Assembly (NCBI GenBank): GCA_036752825.1 | Contig: DAIORV010000008.1 | Location: 1-35,219 of the forward strand | Direction of reading: 5' to 3' | Source: UBA5177 sp002413265 | GTDB lineage: Bacteria > Chloroflexota > UBA5177 | DNA length: 35,219 nucleotides | Part shown: piece by piece, positions 1 to 8,189 of the stretch | How positions within the stretch are numbered: position 1 is the stretch's first letter | How the letters are laid out: each line of letters opens with the position of its first letter | Position numbers and translations under genes: made by a program | The notes under the pieces: generated by a model | Databases searched by the model: none | Seen by the model: the letters and a program-made list of their open reading frames with translations, nothing else | Told to the model about the DNA's origin: nothing

Positions 1-1
1 A

Positions 2-1057
2 TCGCCCAGAACTCCGACCGCGCCCGCCCGAGAGCGACCACCGAGCGGCCGGCGATATCCAACTGCACCTAGCCGGTACACGCTCTGTCAACCCACGGGC
101 GTCGCCATAGATCCAAGCGGGACTCTCTACGTGGCTGATTCGATCAATAACCGGGTGTTGGTCTACTTCCACGCATCGCAAAAGTCCTCTGGCGCTCCTG
201 CCGATCGGGTGCTGGGACAGGCAAATTTCCACTCGACGGCCAGTAACGATGTGCGAAAGCACGCAGATGGCTCCACATGCCCACCTCCCCAGCCTGCTAG
301 CCAGTGCACGCTGAACGGGCCTATGGAATTGAGCCTGGACTATAGGGGAGATCTGCTCGTCCCCGATTACGACAACCACCGAGTCTTGCTCTGGTCTGCG
401 ACATCGCTCGCTCGGTTGGACTCGAATGATTGCAAACGTCCGTGTGCCATTCCGGCATCAGGCGTTTGGGGGCAGTACGGGTCCTTCTTCGCCAATGTTC
501 CCAACAATCCGAACATTCCGCCGCAGTATGAAGGCTCGTGCACCGCGATCAGCATCTTTAGTCCCGCCAGCGCGTGCACTCTGCTTGGCCCTTGGGCGGC
601 GGTCAGCGATGGCCAGGGAGACCTCTTCGTGTCCGACACGGACAACAACAGAGTGCTCAAGTACGACCACGCGCTCACCACGGGGCAGCTGGACGCCACG
701 GCCGAGTATGGTCAGGACGGTAGCATGAGGACGGTGAATGGAAACCGGAGTGGCATCAGCGCCTCGTCACTCTGGCACCCCATCGGGCTGGCTCTGGATC
801 CCACCGGAAACCTGTGGGCGACCGACTTCTACAACAGACGCGTGTTGGAATTTCCTCCCCCAGAAGCCGGAGCCGGCGATCGCGCGATTCAGGTTCTGGG
901 CCAGAATGGCCGGTTCGATACCAAGACGTGCGGCGTCGCTCGACAAGGCCTCTGTGGACCGACCAGCATCTCTTTCGACGGCGCCGGCGACGCCTACGTC
1001 GCTGATGGAATCAACAGCCGCGTCCTCGAATACAAGGCGTCTAAAAGCTCTCAGTAG
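2..1057 (+). CDS. NHL-repeat beta-propeller protein, 5'-truncated by the window edge
   Basis: The reading frame is open from base 2, so the gene starts outside the window; the GTG at 131 lies inside a repeat and is not a credible start. About 351 residues are visible. Five NHL-type blades can be read, each with a hydrophobic strand, a D-x-x-G-x-L/A turn, an (A/S/P)D motif and an NRVL-(V/E/K)(Y/F/W) ending, for example the segments around LYVADSINNRVLVY, LFVSDTDNNRVLKY and AYVADGINSRVLEY. Between blades are Cys-containing CTL-x-GP segments and VLGQ/GQNG motifs. NHL propellers are non-enzymatic scaffolds or ligand-binding domains, often extracellular, and the paired cysteines suit an exported protein. 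The N-terminus, including any signal peptide, is missing. It converges on the alcohol dehydrogenase gene with a 16-base gap. The partner or ligand cannot be told from sequence. Confidence 0.85.
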   Translation, partial: SPRTPTAPARERPPSGRRYPTAPSRYTLCQPTGVAIDPSGTLYVADSINNRVLVYFHASQKSSGAPADRVLGQANFHSTASNDVRKHADGSTCPPPQPASQCTLNGPMELSLDYRGDLLVPDYDNHRVLLWSATSLARLDSNDCKRPCAIPASGVWGQYGSFFANVPNNPNIPPQYEGSCTAISIFSPASACTLLGPWAAVSDGQGDLFVSDTDNNRVLKYDHALTTGQLDATAEYGQDGSMRTVNGNRSGISASSLWHPIGLALDPTGNLWATDFYNRRVLEFPPPEAGAGDRAIQVLGQNGRFDTKTCGVARQGLCGPTSISFDGAGDAYVADGINSRVLEYKASKSSQ

Positions 1058-1073
1058 GAACCGGCCTCTTCGC

Positions 1074-2030
1074 TCAGTCAGAAATATGTAGCAGCACCTT
1101 ATGCGCGTCTTTCTCCCGAGCCCGGTGGAACGCGTCGACTCCGTCCACCAGGTCAAAGCGATCGGTTACGAGAGGCTCCACGTCGATCCTGTTCGCAGCC
1201 AATGCTTCAATCGCCGGCCGGAACGGGCCGCACCGCGATCCAATCAGATTCAGCTCCTTCACAACCGCGACCGAGAGATCGACCGGCGACTTTTTCGCGG
1301 CGGTCGTTTTCATCACGACGGTGCCGCGGGGGCGCGCGATCTGAAGGGCAGTCTCTAGACCGCTCCCGGAGCCGGTTGCCTCGACGATCAAATCCAGATC
1401 TTTAGGAAGCTCACGAGTGTTTATCATCGTCCGCAGACCCATGCCTGAAAGCCGGTCAAGCTTCTTCTGGTGCTTGCCTATTACCAGTGGGTCATGGCCC
1501 AGGGCTGAAAGCACGAGCCCAATGACCGCCGCCAGCCGTCCGTCTCCCAGGATGGCCATCGATGCCATGTCCTGAAGCTGGACCTGATCTACGATCTCGA
1601 AGGCGGCAGCCAGCGGTTCAACAAAGGTTGCGGCTTCGTCAGTGACGAGGTCGGGTACTGCATGCAGATTCCTTTCGGGAAGCACGAGGTAGTCGGCAAA
1701 ACAGCCATCGTGTCCCGAGATGCCCATCACGGCCCGCCTGACACAGTGGCTGGTGAGACCTCTCGCGCACATGCTGCAGTCCAGACATGAGATGTTGATC
1801 TCGCCGCACACTCTAGTCCCGTGCAGTGCGAGGGTGTCGGCTTCGACGACTCGCCCAACGAACTCGTGACCCAGCACTCCCCGGAAGCCTCTGTAGCCCT
1901 CGGTGATCTCCAGATCCGTACCGCAGATTCCGGCGGCAAGTACCCGAATCAGTGCTTCTCCTGGTCGGCGGCGTGGCCGCGGGTGGTCCGCGGCGACTTG
2001 CAAGTCCCGTCCGAACACCAATGCTCGCAT
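1074..2030 (-). CDS. Zinc-dependent medium-chain alcohol/polyol dehydrogenase
   Basis: A 318-residue member of the zinc-containing MDR superfamily, which oxidises alcohols, polyols or threonine with NAD(P). The N-terminal GroES-like domain carries the catalytic zinc Cys in GICGTD (C36), the GHE motif (H55, E56) and a structural-zinc knuckle C82-x2-C85-x2-C88-x7-C96. E138 in VEPLA matches the glutamate of sorbitol- and threonine-dehydrogenase-like members. The Rossmann loop reads LGDGRLA at 161-167 instead of GxGxxG, so coenzyme binding may be slightly unusual. It is somewhat shorter than typical family members (340-350). The ATG lies 21 bases after the stop of the upstream L,D-transpeptidase gene on the same strand, so the two may be cotranscribed. 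Substrate is not predictable; the family assignment is firm. Confidence 0.88.
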   Translation of the reverse strand: MRALVFGRDLQVAADHPRPRRRPGEALIRVLAAGICGTDLEITEGYRGFRGVLGHEFVGRVVEADTLALHGTRVCGEINISCLDCSMCARGLTSHCVRRAVMGISGHDGCFADYLVLPERNLHAVPDLVTDEAATFVEPLAAAFEIVDQVQLQDMASMAILGDGRLAAVIGLVLSALGHDPLVIGKHQKKLDRLSGMGLRTMINTRELPKDLDLIVEATGSGSGLETALQIARPRGTVVMKTTAAKKSPVDLSVAVVKELNLIGSRCGPFRPAIEALAANRIDVEPLVTDRFDLVDGVDAFHRAREKDAHKVLLHISD

Positions 2031-2051
2031 CGCTCATTATGCGGGCGTGGA

Positions 2052-3569
2052 TTAGGGCACTACGTCTACCACCGTCCCCACCTGCGCCCACCCATAAAGG
2101 AAGGTCATCGGCGAGCTTGGAATATTAATGCACCCATGGGTGCCGCCGTAGTTGGTGCCGGGCTGACCCGCGCCGTCGGTGCCCGGGCCAAACGCGCCTC
2201 GCCACGGGGCGTCATGCAAGAAGTACCCGCCTTCCTTAAACAGCATCGCGAATTGAGACCACGAGGGCGGATACCAGTAGACGGAACCCAGGGGCCACGG
2301 CGAGACGAACTCATAAGGATGATACTTCCCAATGACGGAAAAATGCCCGGCGGGCGTAGGAAGATTCGGGTTGCCCGTCGTGACGAACGTCTGGAGAAGG
2401 AGCTTTGTTCCTTCGTACGCGTACAGGGTCTGCCGCGACAGAGACACAAAGATGTGTTTGCCGTCGCTGGCGTACAGCACCTGTCCCGTCGCAGAAATAT
2501 GCGGCTGCTCAGGCGTGTAATCGATCCCGCCCAGATTTGCCTTGGTAACGTTGAACGCGCGGTCGATTGCACTCGCGGAAAAGAAATAGTACCCCGCCGG
2601 GTATGGCTTTCCGTGCTTGTCTTTACCCGACCACTCGAGCGTCGCTACCCGGCCCGCTTTCAGGTGGGGAAAGGCAAATGACGCCACCGGCTGCTTGGCT
2701 CCCACGCGATAAAGCTGAAGCGTTACACCGGCGTTCTTACTTACTTTGAATTGAAGCTTTGTAGGCCCACGATACGGATTGAAGGTGATCCTGTTTGGGC
2801 TCAGCCAGGACAGTTTCGCGGGATGGCGATCCAGCCTGAGGCGGAAGGTCGCGGTCGGACTCCAGTTTCCTGCTTTGTCTTCTGACCTGACCGCAAAGAA
2901 CCAGGCTCCGTCACCAAGTTTGACGAGTCTGACCGATGTATCGGCCGTGGTCGACCCTGGTGGGCTCTGACGAGCCCCTTGAGCGACGACAAACGAATAG
3001 CCCTTGATACCGGAAAGGGCATCGGTCGCCCGCCAGCGGAGCGCCTCCACACGCGTGTTGTACCAACGAGACTGGTTCGGATTCGTCGACGATGCGATCG
3101 TTGGCCGTGACGGAGGATCTTGATCCACGCCGATGTCGGCGGCCGCCTTTGTCGACGAAAACTGGGTCCAGTGACTGGCGTTGTCCGCCGCGTCGGCCGT
3201 GCGAGCTTGCCAATGATAGGTCTGCCTGTTCACCAGCCCCGTGACTGAGACCGAGGCAGTTCCCGAGGCCTTGAGACTCGGGCCGCTGAAATTTGGTTGT
3301 CCCGTGAATGGCACGTTGCTCGGCTCGATCTCGACTTGCGGTATGACAGAACCGGCCGCTGCCTCTACCTGGAAACGAAGATCGACCGCGGTGGAAGAGA
3401 TCCAGCTCTGAGCCGGGAGGGTAGAGGCGCTCTTCGGAAGAGTCATCGAGAGCGACGTTGGCGCGCCCGGACCGTCCTGTGCAACCTGCGCGATCGCTGT
3501 GCTCAACGGCGCCGCGGCAATAAGGCAGAGAATCGCCGCCATGAGACGCCATACCGCGCGATAGGACAT
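2052..3569 (-). CDS. Secreted L,D-transpeptidase (YkuD) with N-terminal Ig/FN3-like domains
   Basis: Predicted peptidoglycan cross-linking enzyme of 505 residues. I chose the ATG at 3569 because a GGGGGG tract lies 4 bases upstream; an in-frame TTG at 3599 would add 10 residues. Residues 1-27 form a signal peptide (basic start, hydrophobic LMAAILCLIAAAPL, STAIA). Then come two fibronectin/Ig-like modules (about 40-245; YHWQARTADAADN and WFFAVRSEDKAGNWS are typical strands), a FlgD-Ig-like module (about 275-350, with PAGYYFFSASAID), and the YkuD domain (about 365-505). The YkuD catalytic motif is present as H452-D and GGTHGCINIP with H478 and nucleophile C480. The domain makes 3-3 meso-diaminopimelate cross-links or anchors proteins. 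A TATACT -10-like hexamer at 3601-3606 may drive it, though no -35 is seen. It lies 85 bases downstream of recO. Confidence 0.9.
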   Translation of the reverse strand: MSYRAVWRLMAAILCLIAAAPLSTAIAQVAQDGPGAPTSLSMTLPKSASTLPAQSWISSTAVDLRFQVEAAAGSVIPQVEIEPSNVPFTGQPNFSGPSLKASGTASVSVTGLVNRQTYHWQARTADAADNASHWTQFSSTKAAADIGVDQDPPSRPTIASSTNPNQSRWYNTRVEALRWRATDALSGIKGYSFVVAQGARQSPPGSTTADTSVRLVKLGDGAWFFAVRSEDKAGNWSPTATFRLRLDRHPAKLSWLSPNRITFNPYRGPTKLQFKVSKNAGVTLQLYRVGAKQPVASFAFPHLKAGRVATLEWSGKDKHGKPYPAGYYFFSASAIDRAFNVTKANLGGIDYTPEQPHISATGQVLYASDGKHIFVSLSRQTLYAYEGTKLLLQTFVTTGNPNLPTPAGHFSVIGKYHPYEFVSPWPLGSVYWYPPSWSQFAMLFKEGGYFLHDAPWRGAFGPGTDGAGQPGTNYGGTHGCINIPSSPMTFLYGWAQVGTVVDVVP

Positions 3570-3654
3570 ACGTCCCCCCAAAGATTTCAAGAATCGCAAC
3601 AGTATAGCGTCAAAACTCTAGGGCGCGCGTCGTTTTTTGGCCTCAGTTCGAAGC

Positions 3655-4431
3655 TCAGGAAGGCGCCCTGTCAGACTTCAGTCTCTCGAGCACGGCGACC
3701 GACCGAGGGCGGGCTTCCAGCCTCTGTTCGATGTATAGGCGGAGGTGTCTTTCCGCCTCAAGTCGCGCTCCATCCGTCACGGACTGCAGCGCCAGCACAG
3801 CCTCACTGTTCGTTTGCAGGTTGCGCAGCAGTTTGAGAGAAGCCGTGCCGATGAGGCCCGCTGACGGATCAATTGAGATGCACCGGGAGCAGAGTACGCC
3901 TCCCATCCTTGCACTGAACCGGTTCTCCTCCTGCTGCACCTCTGACTGGCAGTGGATGCAATGATGCAGCTGCGGACGGTATCCCGCTAGCGTAAGCAGC
4001 TCGAGCTCGAACGCTCGGACTGCCAGGTCAGGCAGCGGGAGTTCGGCCACGCGACTTAGTGTGCGGACGGCGAGTGCATATATGGCAGGATTCACCTGCT
4101 CTTCAGCGGTGAAGCTTTCGACAAGATCTGCGACATAGTGGGCCCAGTTCGATCGCCACAAATCCGTGCGGAGATCGGCATAGGCGTCAATGGTTTCGGC
4201 CTGAGTCACTATGTCCATTTGGCGTCCATGTGCCATCTGGAGCGCCGAGCGCGTGAACAGGTCCAGATGCCCGGACATGCGGCTTCGAGTTTTTCGAACT
4301 CCCTTCGCGATCACACGCAGCTTGCCCCGGTTTAGCGTGAAGATCGTAAGGATTCGATCCGCCTCGCCGAAGTCGAGACCTCTTAATACGATTGCCTCGG
4401 TCCGGTAGACTCGAGGCGTCGAAGCATTCAT
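3655..4431 (-). CDS. recO: DNA repair protein RecO
   Basis: RecO works with RecF and RecR to load RecA on gaps covered by single-strand-binding protein and anneals complementary strands. The 258-residue length is normal. The N-terminal OB fold reads YRTEAIVLRGLDFGEADRIL (residues 9-28) followed by GKLRVIAKGVRKTRSRM, the usual basic DNA-binding stretch. The alpha-helical part contains a C4 zinc site C158-x2-C161 and C181-x2-C184, typical of Gram-positive and Deinococcus-type RecO. The ATG at 4431 starts the conserved OB fold directly. It is the first gene of a leftward block with the L,D-transpeptidase and dehydrogenase, and it is divergent from the PP2C gene across 175 bases. Identification is firm. 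Confidence 0.94.
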   Translation of the reverse strand: MNASTPRVYRTEAIVLRGLDFGEADRILTIFTLNRGKLRVIAKGVRKTRSRMSGHLDLFTRSALQMAHGRQMDIVTQAETIDAYADLRTDLWRSNWAHYVADLVESFTAEEQVNPAIYALAVRTLSRVAELPLPDLAVRAFELELLTLAGYRPQLHHCIHCQSEVQQEENRFSARMGGVLCSRCISIDPSAGLIGTASLKLLRNLQTNSEAVLALQSVTDGARLEAERHLRLYIEQRLEARPRSVAVLERLKSDRAPS

Positions 4432-4479
4432 TTCGTCAACAGTTTCTTTGCCGCGATTGCAGGGAAAATTGGCATGTCA

Positions 4480-4498
4480 TACTACCACGATGGTCGTA
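4480..4498. repeat. Imperfect inverted repeat in the recO/PP2C divergent region
   Basis: Arms TACTACCA and TGGTCGTA flank the trinucleotide CGA; seven of eight arm positions are complementary. The site lies 48 bases upstream of the recO start and 108 bases upstream of the PP2C start. Its size and place suit a dimeric regulator, but no regulator or clear promoter hexamers could be tied to it. Confidence 0.25.
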
Positions 4499-4606
4499 CT
4501 CTCGACCCCGCTGAGGTCAGGCTCGCGTTGCACCCATTCGCGTGCGTAGTGGAAGAATAAAGCCAGTTCTGGTTGAGAGCACTGGAGCGGGGGGACGGAC
4601 AAGGGT

Positions 4607-5398
4607 ATGCCTGTCAAGCACCAGGTCGCGTGGTCGACGCTTATGGGGCGAACTCACCGCGTGAATCAAGACACGGGCGGGGCGTGGAGCTGCACGAGGC
4701 CGGACGGATCGGCTGCGAGCCTGATTGCGGTGGCTGACGGCGTCAGCGCCGGCCACACCAGCGAAGAGGCCAGCAGGATAGCAATCGACAAGATCCAGGA
4801 GCGCTTATTGCCGCTGCTCTCCGCCTCAGCGGACCCTCTCGGTACCTTGCGAGAGGCACTTGTCGAGGCGGCGAGAGACGCCAACCACGAGATCGCCAAG
4901 CGTCCCCATGTCTCGGGCGCATACGCCGACGCCACAACATTAGTCGCGGCTCTCTGCGTAGGTCGCCAGGGCGTGGGCATGTGGTGCGGCGACAGCCGGG
5001 GGTACCATGCGCAATCCGGGGTTGCAATTGAGCGAGTCACACGCGACCACTCATGGGCAGAGGGAGTGGTCAGCTCGGGGGCGATGTCGAGCGAGCAGGC
5101 CGCCCACGATCCACGAGCGCATATGATCACGCGCTGGCTCGGCCCACCAGATCAAGAGGATCCGGGGATCGAGGTATTTCGTTTCGATTTGCGAGCTGGC
5201 GACGTTGTCTTCTGCTGTTCTGATGGACTTTACACGTACTTTGCCCCGCCGGAAGGCGATGAGATCGAAATGGCGACCGCTCTGCAGAACGGAGCATCCT
5301 CGTTACAGGAGGCGGTTGACGGACTTGTACAGATTGCCCTTCAGCGCGGCGGTCACGACGATATCACGCTGTCCGCCATGCGCCTCGTCGACGAGTGA
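4607..5398 (+). CDS. PP2C-family serine/threonine protein phosphatase
   Basis: A 263-residue stand-alone PPM/PP2C phosphatase, a metal-dependent enzyme that removes phosphate from Ser/Thr of proteins phosphorylated by Hanks-type kinases. The order of motifs is complete: RVNQD (18-22, metal-linked D22), VADGVSAG (42-49, D44 and G45), DATTLVAA (108-115), GDSRGY (128-133), RDHSW (146-150), ITRWLG (174-179), CCSDGLY (203-209, D206) and GGHDDITL (248-255, D251/D252). No transmembrane or kinase domain is present, so it should be cytoplasmic. Such genes often sit beside a kinase or FHA gene, but here the neighbours are recO (divergent) and a dehalogenase-like gene (convergent, 21-base gap). ATG at 4607 is preceded by a G-rich stretch. 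Confidence 0.93.
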   Translation: MPVKHQVAWSTLMGRTHRVNQDTGGAWSCTRPDGSAASLIAVADGVSAGHTSEEASRIAIDKIQERLLPLLSASADPLGTLREALVEAARDANHEIAKRPHVSGAYADATTLVAALCVGRQGVGMWCGDSRGYHAQSGVAIERVTRDHSWAEGVVSSGAMSSEQAAHDPRAHMITRWLGPPDQEDPGIEVFRFDLRAGDVVFCCSDGLYTYFAPPEGDEIEMATALQNGASSLQEAVDGLVQIALQRGGHDDITLSAMRLVDE

Positions 5399-5419
5399 GA
5401 GCCCTTCGCGGTGCGCGAC

Positions 5420-6310
5420 TCAGAGGGGTCGAGCCGGAAACGGCGATTTCAACGCTTCATCCTTGCCGAGTGCTTCCACAGCTAACAAAGCACTTCCAGC
5501 CACTAGTTGCTGAAGCGAACCAAACGCACGTTTAAGGACCGAATGTACAGCGTCGATGTCCGCTTCGCTGAGCCCGGAATTCCTGAGCGTATGTGCGCTG
5601 AGGTCCATCCTGAAGGGGAACGCCACCACAATCTCTTCGCAACGCAGCCGAAGCTCACGTTGAAGTCTCGTGAAGTCGGAACCGTCTACCAATCCTTGCA
5701 GGGCATTCCACGAGGTCTCCAAAAATTCTGGCCACGCTGCTAGGGCGAGAGCGTCATCATTCAGGACAGGAGTGCCGCTCCTCGAACGGATCGCTTCGAA
5801 AGTCCTCTGGACCCTTTCATCGTCTGTGTCCGCATCCACCAGGGAGAGAGAGACACCATCGGGGACACCCGAGGCGATCTGACGCTTGTCGTCGGCAGGC
5901 AGGTCTTCGAGTTTCGGCCGTTCGCCGGTCGTGGCGGCACGAAGTGCGGCGATGCCGATCAGGAGCTTCGGATTCACATAGTGAAAGATTTTGATCGCGA
6001 TTTGCGCATCGTCCGGGCAGCCTGAGGGCGGATCTGCCACCGAGCTGACAGCTTCCACAGCGAATTCCCGGAGCTCGTCTGCCGATCGCTCGAAGTACGC
6101 CGTTTGCGCATTGGTGTGCAGCTGCCGCCATGCCACGCTGAGGTAGTCTGGTCGCGCGGCAAGCTCACGGAAGACCGAGCTGACGAACGGCACTCGGAAC
6201 GTCTTCTTGAGGTCTTCGAAAATGCCCTTGATGTCGCCGGTGGCCTCCTCTTCGAGTACGGCGGCACCAGAATGCCCGGCGGTACCCGGATGATTGGCGA
6301 CGGTCACCAT
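5420..6310 (-). CDS. DehI-like group I 2-haloacid dehalogenase
   Basis: This 296-residue protein resembles Pseudomonas putida PP3 DehI, which hydrolyses both D- and L-2-haloacids without a covalent intermediate; the length is the same. From memory of that enzyme, matching blocks are FEDLKKTFRVPFVSS (31-45), RPDYLSVAWRQL (53-64), HYVNPKLLIGIAAL (110-123), LALAAWPEFL (188-197) and the C-terminal KSPFP. N113 aligns with Asn114 and D186 with the water-activating Asp189 of DehI, so the active site looks intact. I chose ATG 6310 because GGGAGGAG lies 8 bases upstream; a TTG at 6367 would add 19 residues lacking family similarity. It is the last gene of a leftward block, 65 bases after the epimerase. 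The natural substrate is unknown; related non-dehalogenase functions cannot be excluded. Confidence 0.82.
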   Translation of the reverse strand: MVTVANHPGTAGHSGAAVLEEEATGDIKGIFEDLKKTFRVPFVSSVFRELAARPDYLSVAWRQLHTNAQTAYFERSADELREFAVEAVSSVADPPSGCPDDAQIAIKIFHYVNPKLLIGIAALRAATTGERPKLEDLPADDKRQIASGVPDGVSLSLVDADTDDERVQRTFEAIRSRSGTPVLNDDALALAAWPEFLETSWNALQGLVDGSDFTRLQRELRLRCEEIVVAFPFRMDLSAHTLRNSGLSEADIDAVHSVLKRAFGSLQQLVAGSALLAVEALGKDEALKSPFPARPL

Positions 6311-6375
6311 AAGCCGTGCTCCTCCCGTAATCGACCCAGTATCGTGGAAGGCTGAAATGAAGCCCAAAAAACTCC

Positions 6376-6777
6376 TTACGGCGGCTGGATCAGCTCGAGC
6401 AGCACGCCGCCGGTCCCCTCGGGATGGACGAAAGCGATGAGCCCGTGAACGCCTGGCCGAGCCTCCGTGTCGATCAGTCTTACCCCGCCTTGCGCCAGCC
6501 TATCCAGCTCGGCGACGATGTCGTCGACCTGCATGCCGATATGATGCAGCCCTTCGCCACGGGCAGAGAGAAAGTGAGCCACGCCGCTGTCCTGGTCGAC
6601 GGGACTGATCAACTCGATCTGCGTGTCGCCAAATGCAATAAACGCGATCTCCACTCGCTGATCGCCCACCAACACCCGTTCATGACACTTGCTGCCATAA
6701 AGACGCTCGTATCGAGGGATCGCCTCGTCCAGGTCTTTCACCGCCACGGCTGTGTGGTCTATTCGACGGAACGTCAC
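6376..6777 (-). CDS. mce: Methylmalonyl-CoA epimerase
   Basis: A 133-residue vicinal-oxygen-chelate protein of the usual epimerase length. It interconverts (R)- and (S)-methylmalonyl-CoA in propionate and odd-chain or branched amino-acid breakdown. The metal-ligand pattern of the family is visible: H8 in IDHTAVAV, Q53 (or E55) in DTQIELI, H79 in GEGLHHIG and E128 in LLELIQP. Typical family stretches HHIGMQVDDI and GVRLIDTEARPGVHG are also present. The GTG start overlaps the stop of the upstream barrel-protein gene as GTGA, which suggests translational coupling. Methylmalonyl-CoA mutase is not in the window. A glyoxalase/bleomycin-resistance type relative is the main alternative, but the epimerase signature is strong. 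Confidence 0.9.
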   Translation of the reverse strand: MTFRRIDHTAVAVKDLDEAIPRYERLYGSKCHERVLVGDQRVEIAFIAFGDTQIELISPVDQDSGVAHFLSARGEGLHHIGMQVDDIVAELDRLAQGGVRLIDTEARPGVHGLIAFVHPEGTGGVLLELIQPP

Positions 6778-7886
6778 GATTCCTCGAAAAAGTACCGGCG
6801 CTCGAGCTCGGCGAAACCGGCCTCGATCGACGACTCCGCTCCATAGTTTCGAGAAGCGATGCCGTCCGAAATCCCGTCGCGACAGCGTCCGGTGGTGGGA
6901 TCGTACATGGCAGTCCGTGCGTCGTTGCGGCCATAGAACCAGGCACAGTTCTGAAGTGCTAGGTCTCGATATTTCTTCGCGCCGGTCGCTCGATGCATTG
7001 CCGCCAATCCCTGCGCAATCGGAGCGGCATCGTAGGCACAGACCGAGGTCTTCTGTTTACTCGGATATGAGTGCCACAGTCGTGCTGCGACATCCGGAGC
7101 AATCAGAGTGCGGACCGTGCTCCTGCACGCGGGGAGAAGGTGCGGCGCATCGAGCGCACTGGCCGCCTCCGCGACCGCATGCAGCTGATGATATCCCCAC
7201 ATGCTCACTACCTCGTTCGAAGGCTGATCTCTAAAGTACCCTGAGGTCGCGGTCGACGCGATGAAATCGCAGTGCTCGAGAATTGAGCTTTTGAGCTGCT
7301 CGGACGGCTTTACTCTTAGCAGCTCGAGCTCTGCGAGAGCCATTACAGCCCGTATCTTGCCATCAGCTGGAGGGTCCAACCGGCATAGTTGGTAGTGATC
7401 CAGGTACTTCTTGTCGCCGGTGAGCCGGTACGCGCGCGCAAGCGCCCACAACGCTCGCACGGACCACCAGTACCCTCCCTTGATGCTGGTTTGTCCGGTC
7501 GCGTTGCGCACTCCCGATGCGTTGCGAATAAAGTTTGCAAAATCGCCATCCGAGTACTGCATGTACGTCACGAAGGTCAACCATCGCTTCGCCAGGGCGA
7601 GTGCCTTTCGCGAATGAGTCCGTTCGTAGACGGCCAGCGCGAGATTCGCCGCGCGAGCGGTATCGTCGACGCACGCGATTCCTTCGAAACCGCTATCCGC
7701 GGCCACGACGAAGTGGTACAGGTCAGCTTTTTCCGCGTCCGGCTCCGAATAGATGAGGACGGCGCCGACACTTTCACCGTCCCGCTCAAAGTCAAACGTC
7801 AGAGCGTCTAGGTATCTAAGCACGGACGTATCCGAGCCGTGGGAATGCCTCAGCGGTGGGATAACTATATCGAGAGCGAAGACCAT
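6774..7886 (-). CDS. Putative (alpha/alpha) six-hairpin barrel protein, glycosidase-like
   Basis: A 370-residue protein rich in paired helices with aromatic and acidic patches, in the style of six-hairpin glycosidases. CVDDTARAANLALAVYE resembles the GYCxDDNARAL motif of barrel domains found fused to or beside glycosyltransferases, and YDAAPIAQGLAAMH, WFYGRND and NYGAESSIEAGFAELER recall later conserved turns of that group. A catalytic pair cannot be assigned with certainty; the DD of the first motif and the late E-S-S-I-E are candidates. No signal peptide or membrane segment is seen. The ATG at 7886 directly follows GGGAGGTG (very short spacing) and a GTG at 7916 would add 10 residues. The gene ends in a GTGA overlap with the epimerase. 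It may act on sugars made by the divergent glycosyltransferase, which is inference. Confidence 0.62.
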   Translation of the reverse strand: MVFALDIVIPPLRHSHGSDTSVLRYLDALTFDFERDGESVGAVLIYSEPDAEKADLYHFVVAADSGFEGIACVDDTARAANLALAVYERTHSRKALALAKRWLTFVTYMQYSDGDFANFIRNASGVRNATGQTSIKGGYWWSVRALWALARAYRLTGDKKYLDHYQLCRLDPPADGKIRAVMALAELELLRVKPSEQLKSSILEHCDFIASTATSGYFRDQPSNEVVSMWGYHQLHAVAEAASALDAPHLLPACRSTVRTLIAPDVAARLWHSYPSKQKTSVCAYDAAPIAQGLAAMHRATGAKKYRDLALQNCAWFYGRNDARTAMYDPTTGRCRDGISDGIASRNYGAESSIEAGFAELERRYFFEES

Positions 7887-8189
7887 CACCTCCCACGTAG
7901 CAGAGCGAAGCCGCACGAGGCCCGCGCAAGCATTGTGCCGCTCTCAAGGGACCGGCAGTCCAGATGCAGAACGGGTACCACAGCTGCCCTCCGGGAACGA
8001 GGCCCGTCGAACTCCGCGAAAAAATGCCCTGTTCGCTGCCTTCTGTGCCCGTGAATCACCACTCTTGCCTGCTCCGTCAACCCCGTCTACAATAAACGGG
8101 TTCGGGTTCGTGGCGCTTTGCCACGTCGTGTTTCGCCAGCCGGAGATTGGTTCGCGCCGTTTCCGGCTCATTTTCTGCAGGCAGGTCCA
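7887..8189. other. 303-base divergent intergenic region
   Basis: This stretch separates the barrel-protein gene from the glycosyltransferase gene. It holds a good rightward promoter (8065-8093). On the leftward strand a 64-codon TTG-started frame (8080 to 7886) ends in TGATG with the barrel gene's ATG; it has no recognisable family and is treated as doubtful. No RNA gene or repeat was seen. Confidence 0.4.
8065..8093 (+). promoter_or_regulatory. Sigma-70-type promoter for the glycosyltransferase gene
   Basis: TTGCCT at 8065-8070 (4 of 6 consensus positions) and TACAAT at 8088-8093 (5 of 6) are separated by the ideal 17 bases. The expected transcription start near 8100 would leave a 5' leader of about 90 bases before the ATG at 8190. 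Confidence 0.5.

Noticed and set aside
1821..2681. Long 286-codon rightward frame
   Set aside because: It lies fully antisense to the dehydrogenase and L,D-transpeptidase genes, has no recognisable domain and is a product of GC-biased codon use.
3570..3599. TTG start 10 codons upstream for the L,D-transpeptidase
   Set aside because: The ATG at 3569 has a G-rich ribosome site and starts directly at the signal peptide; the TTG has none.
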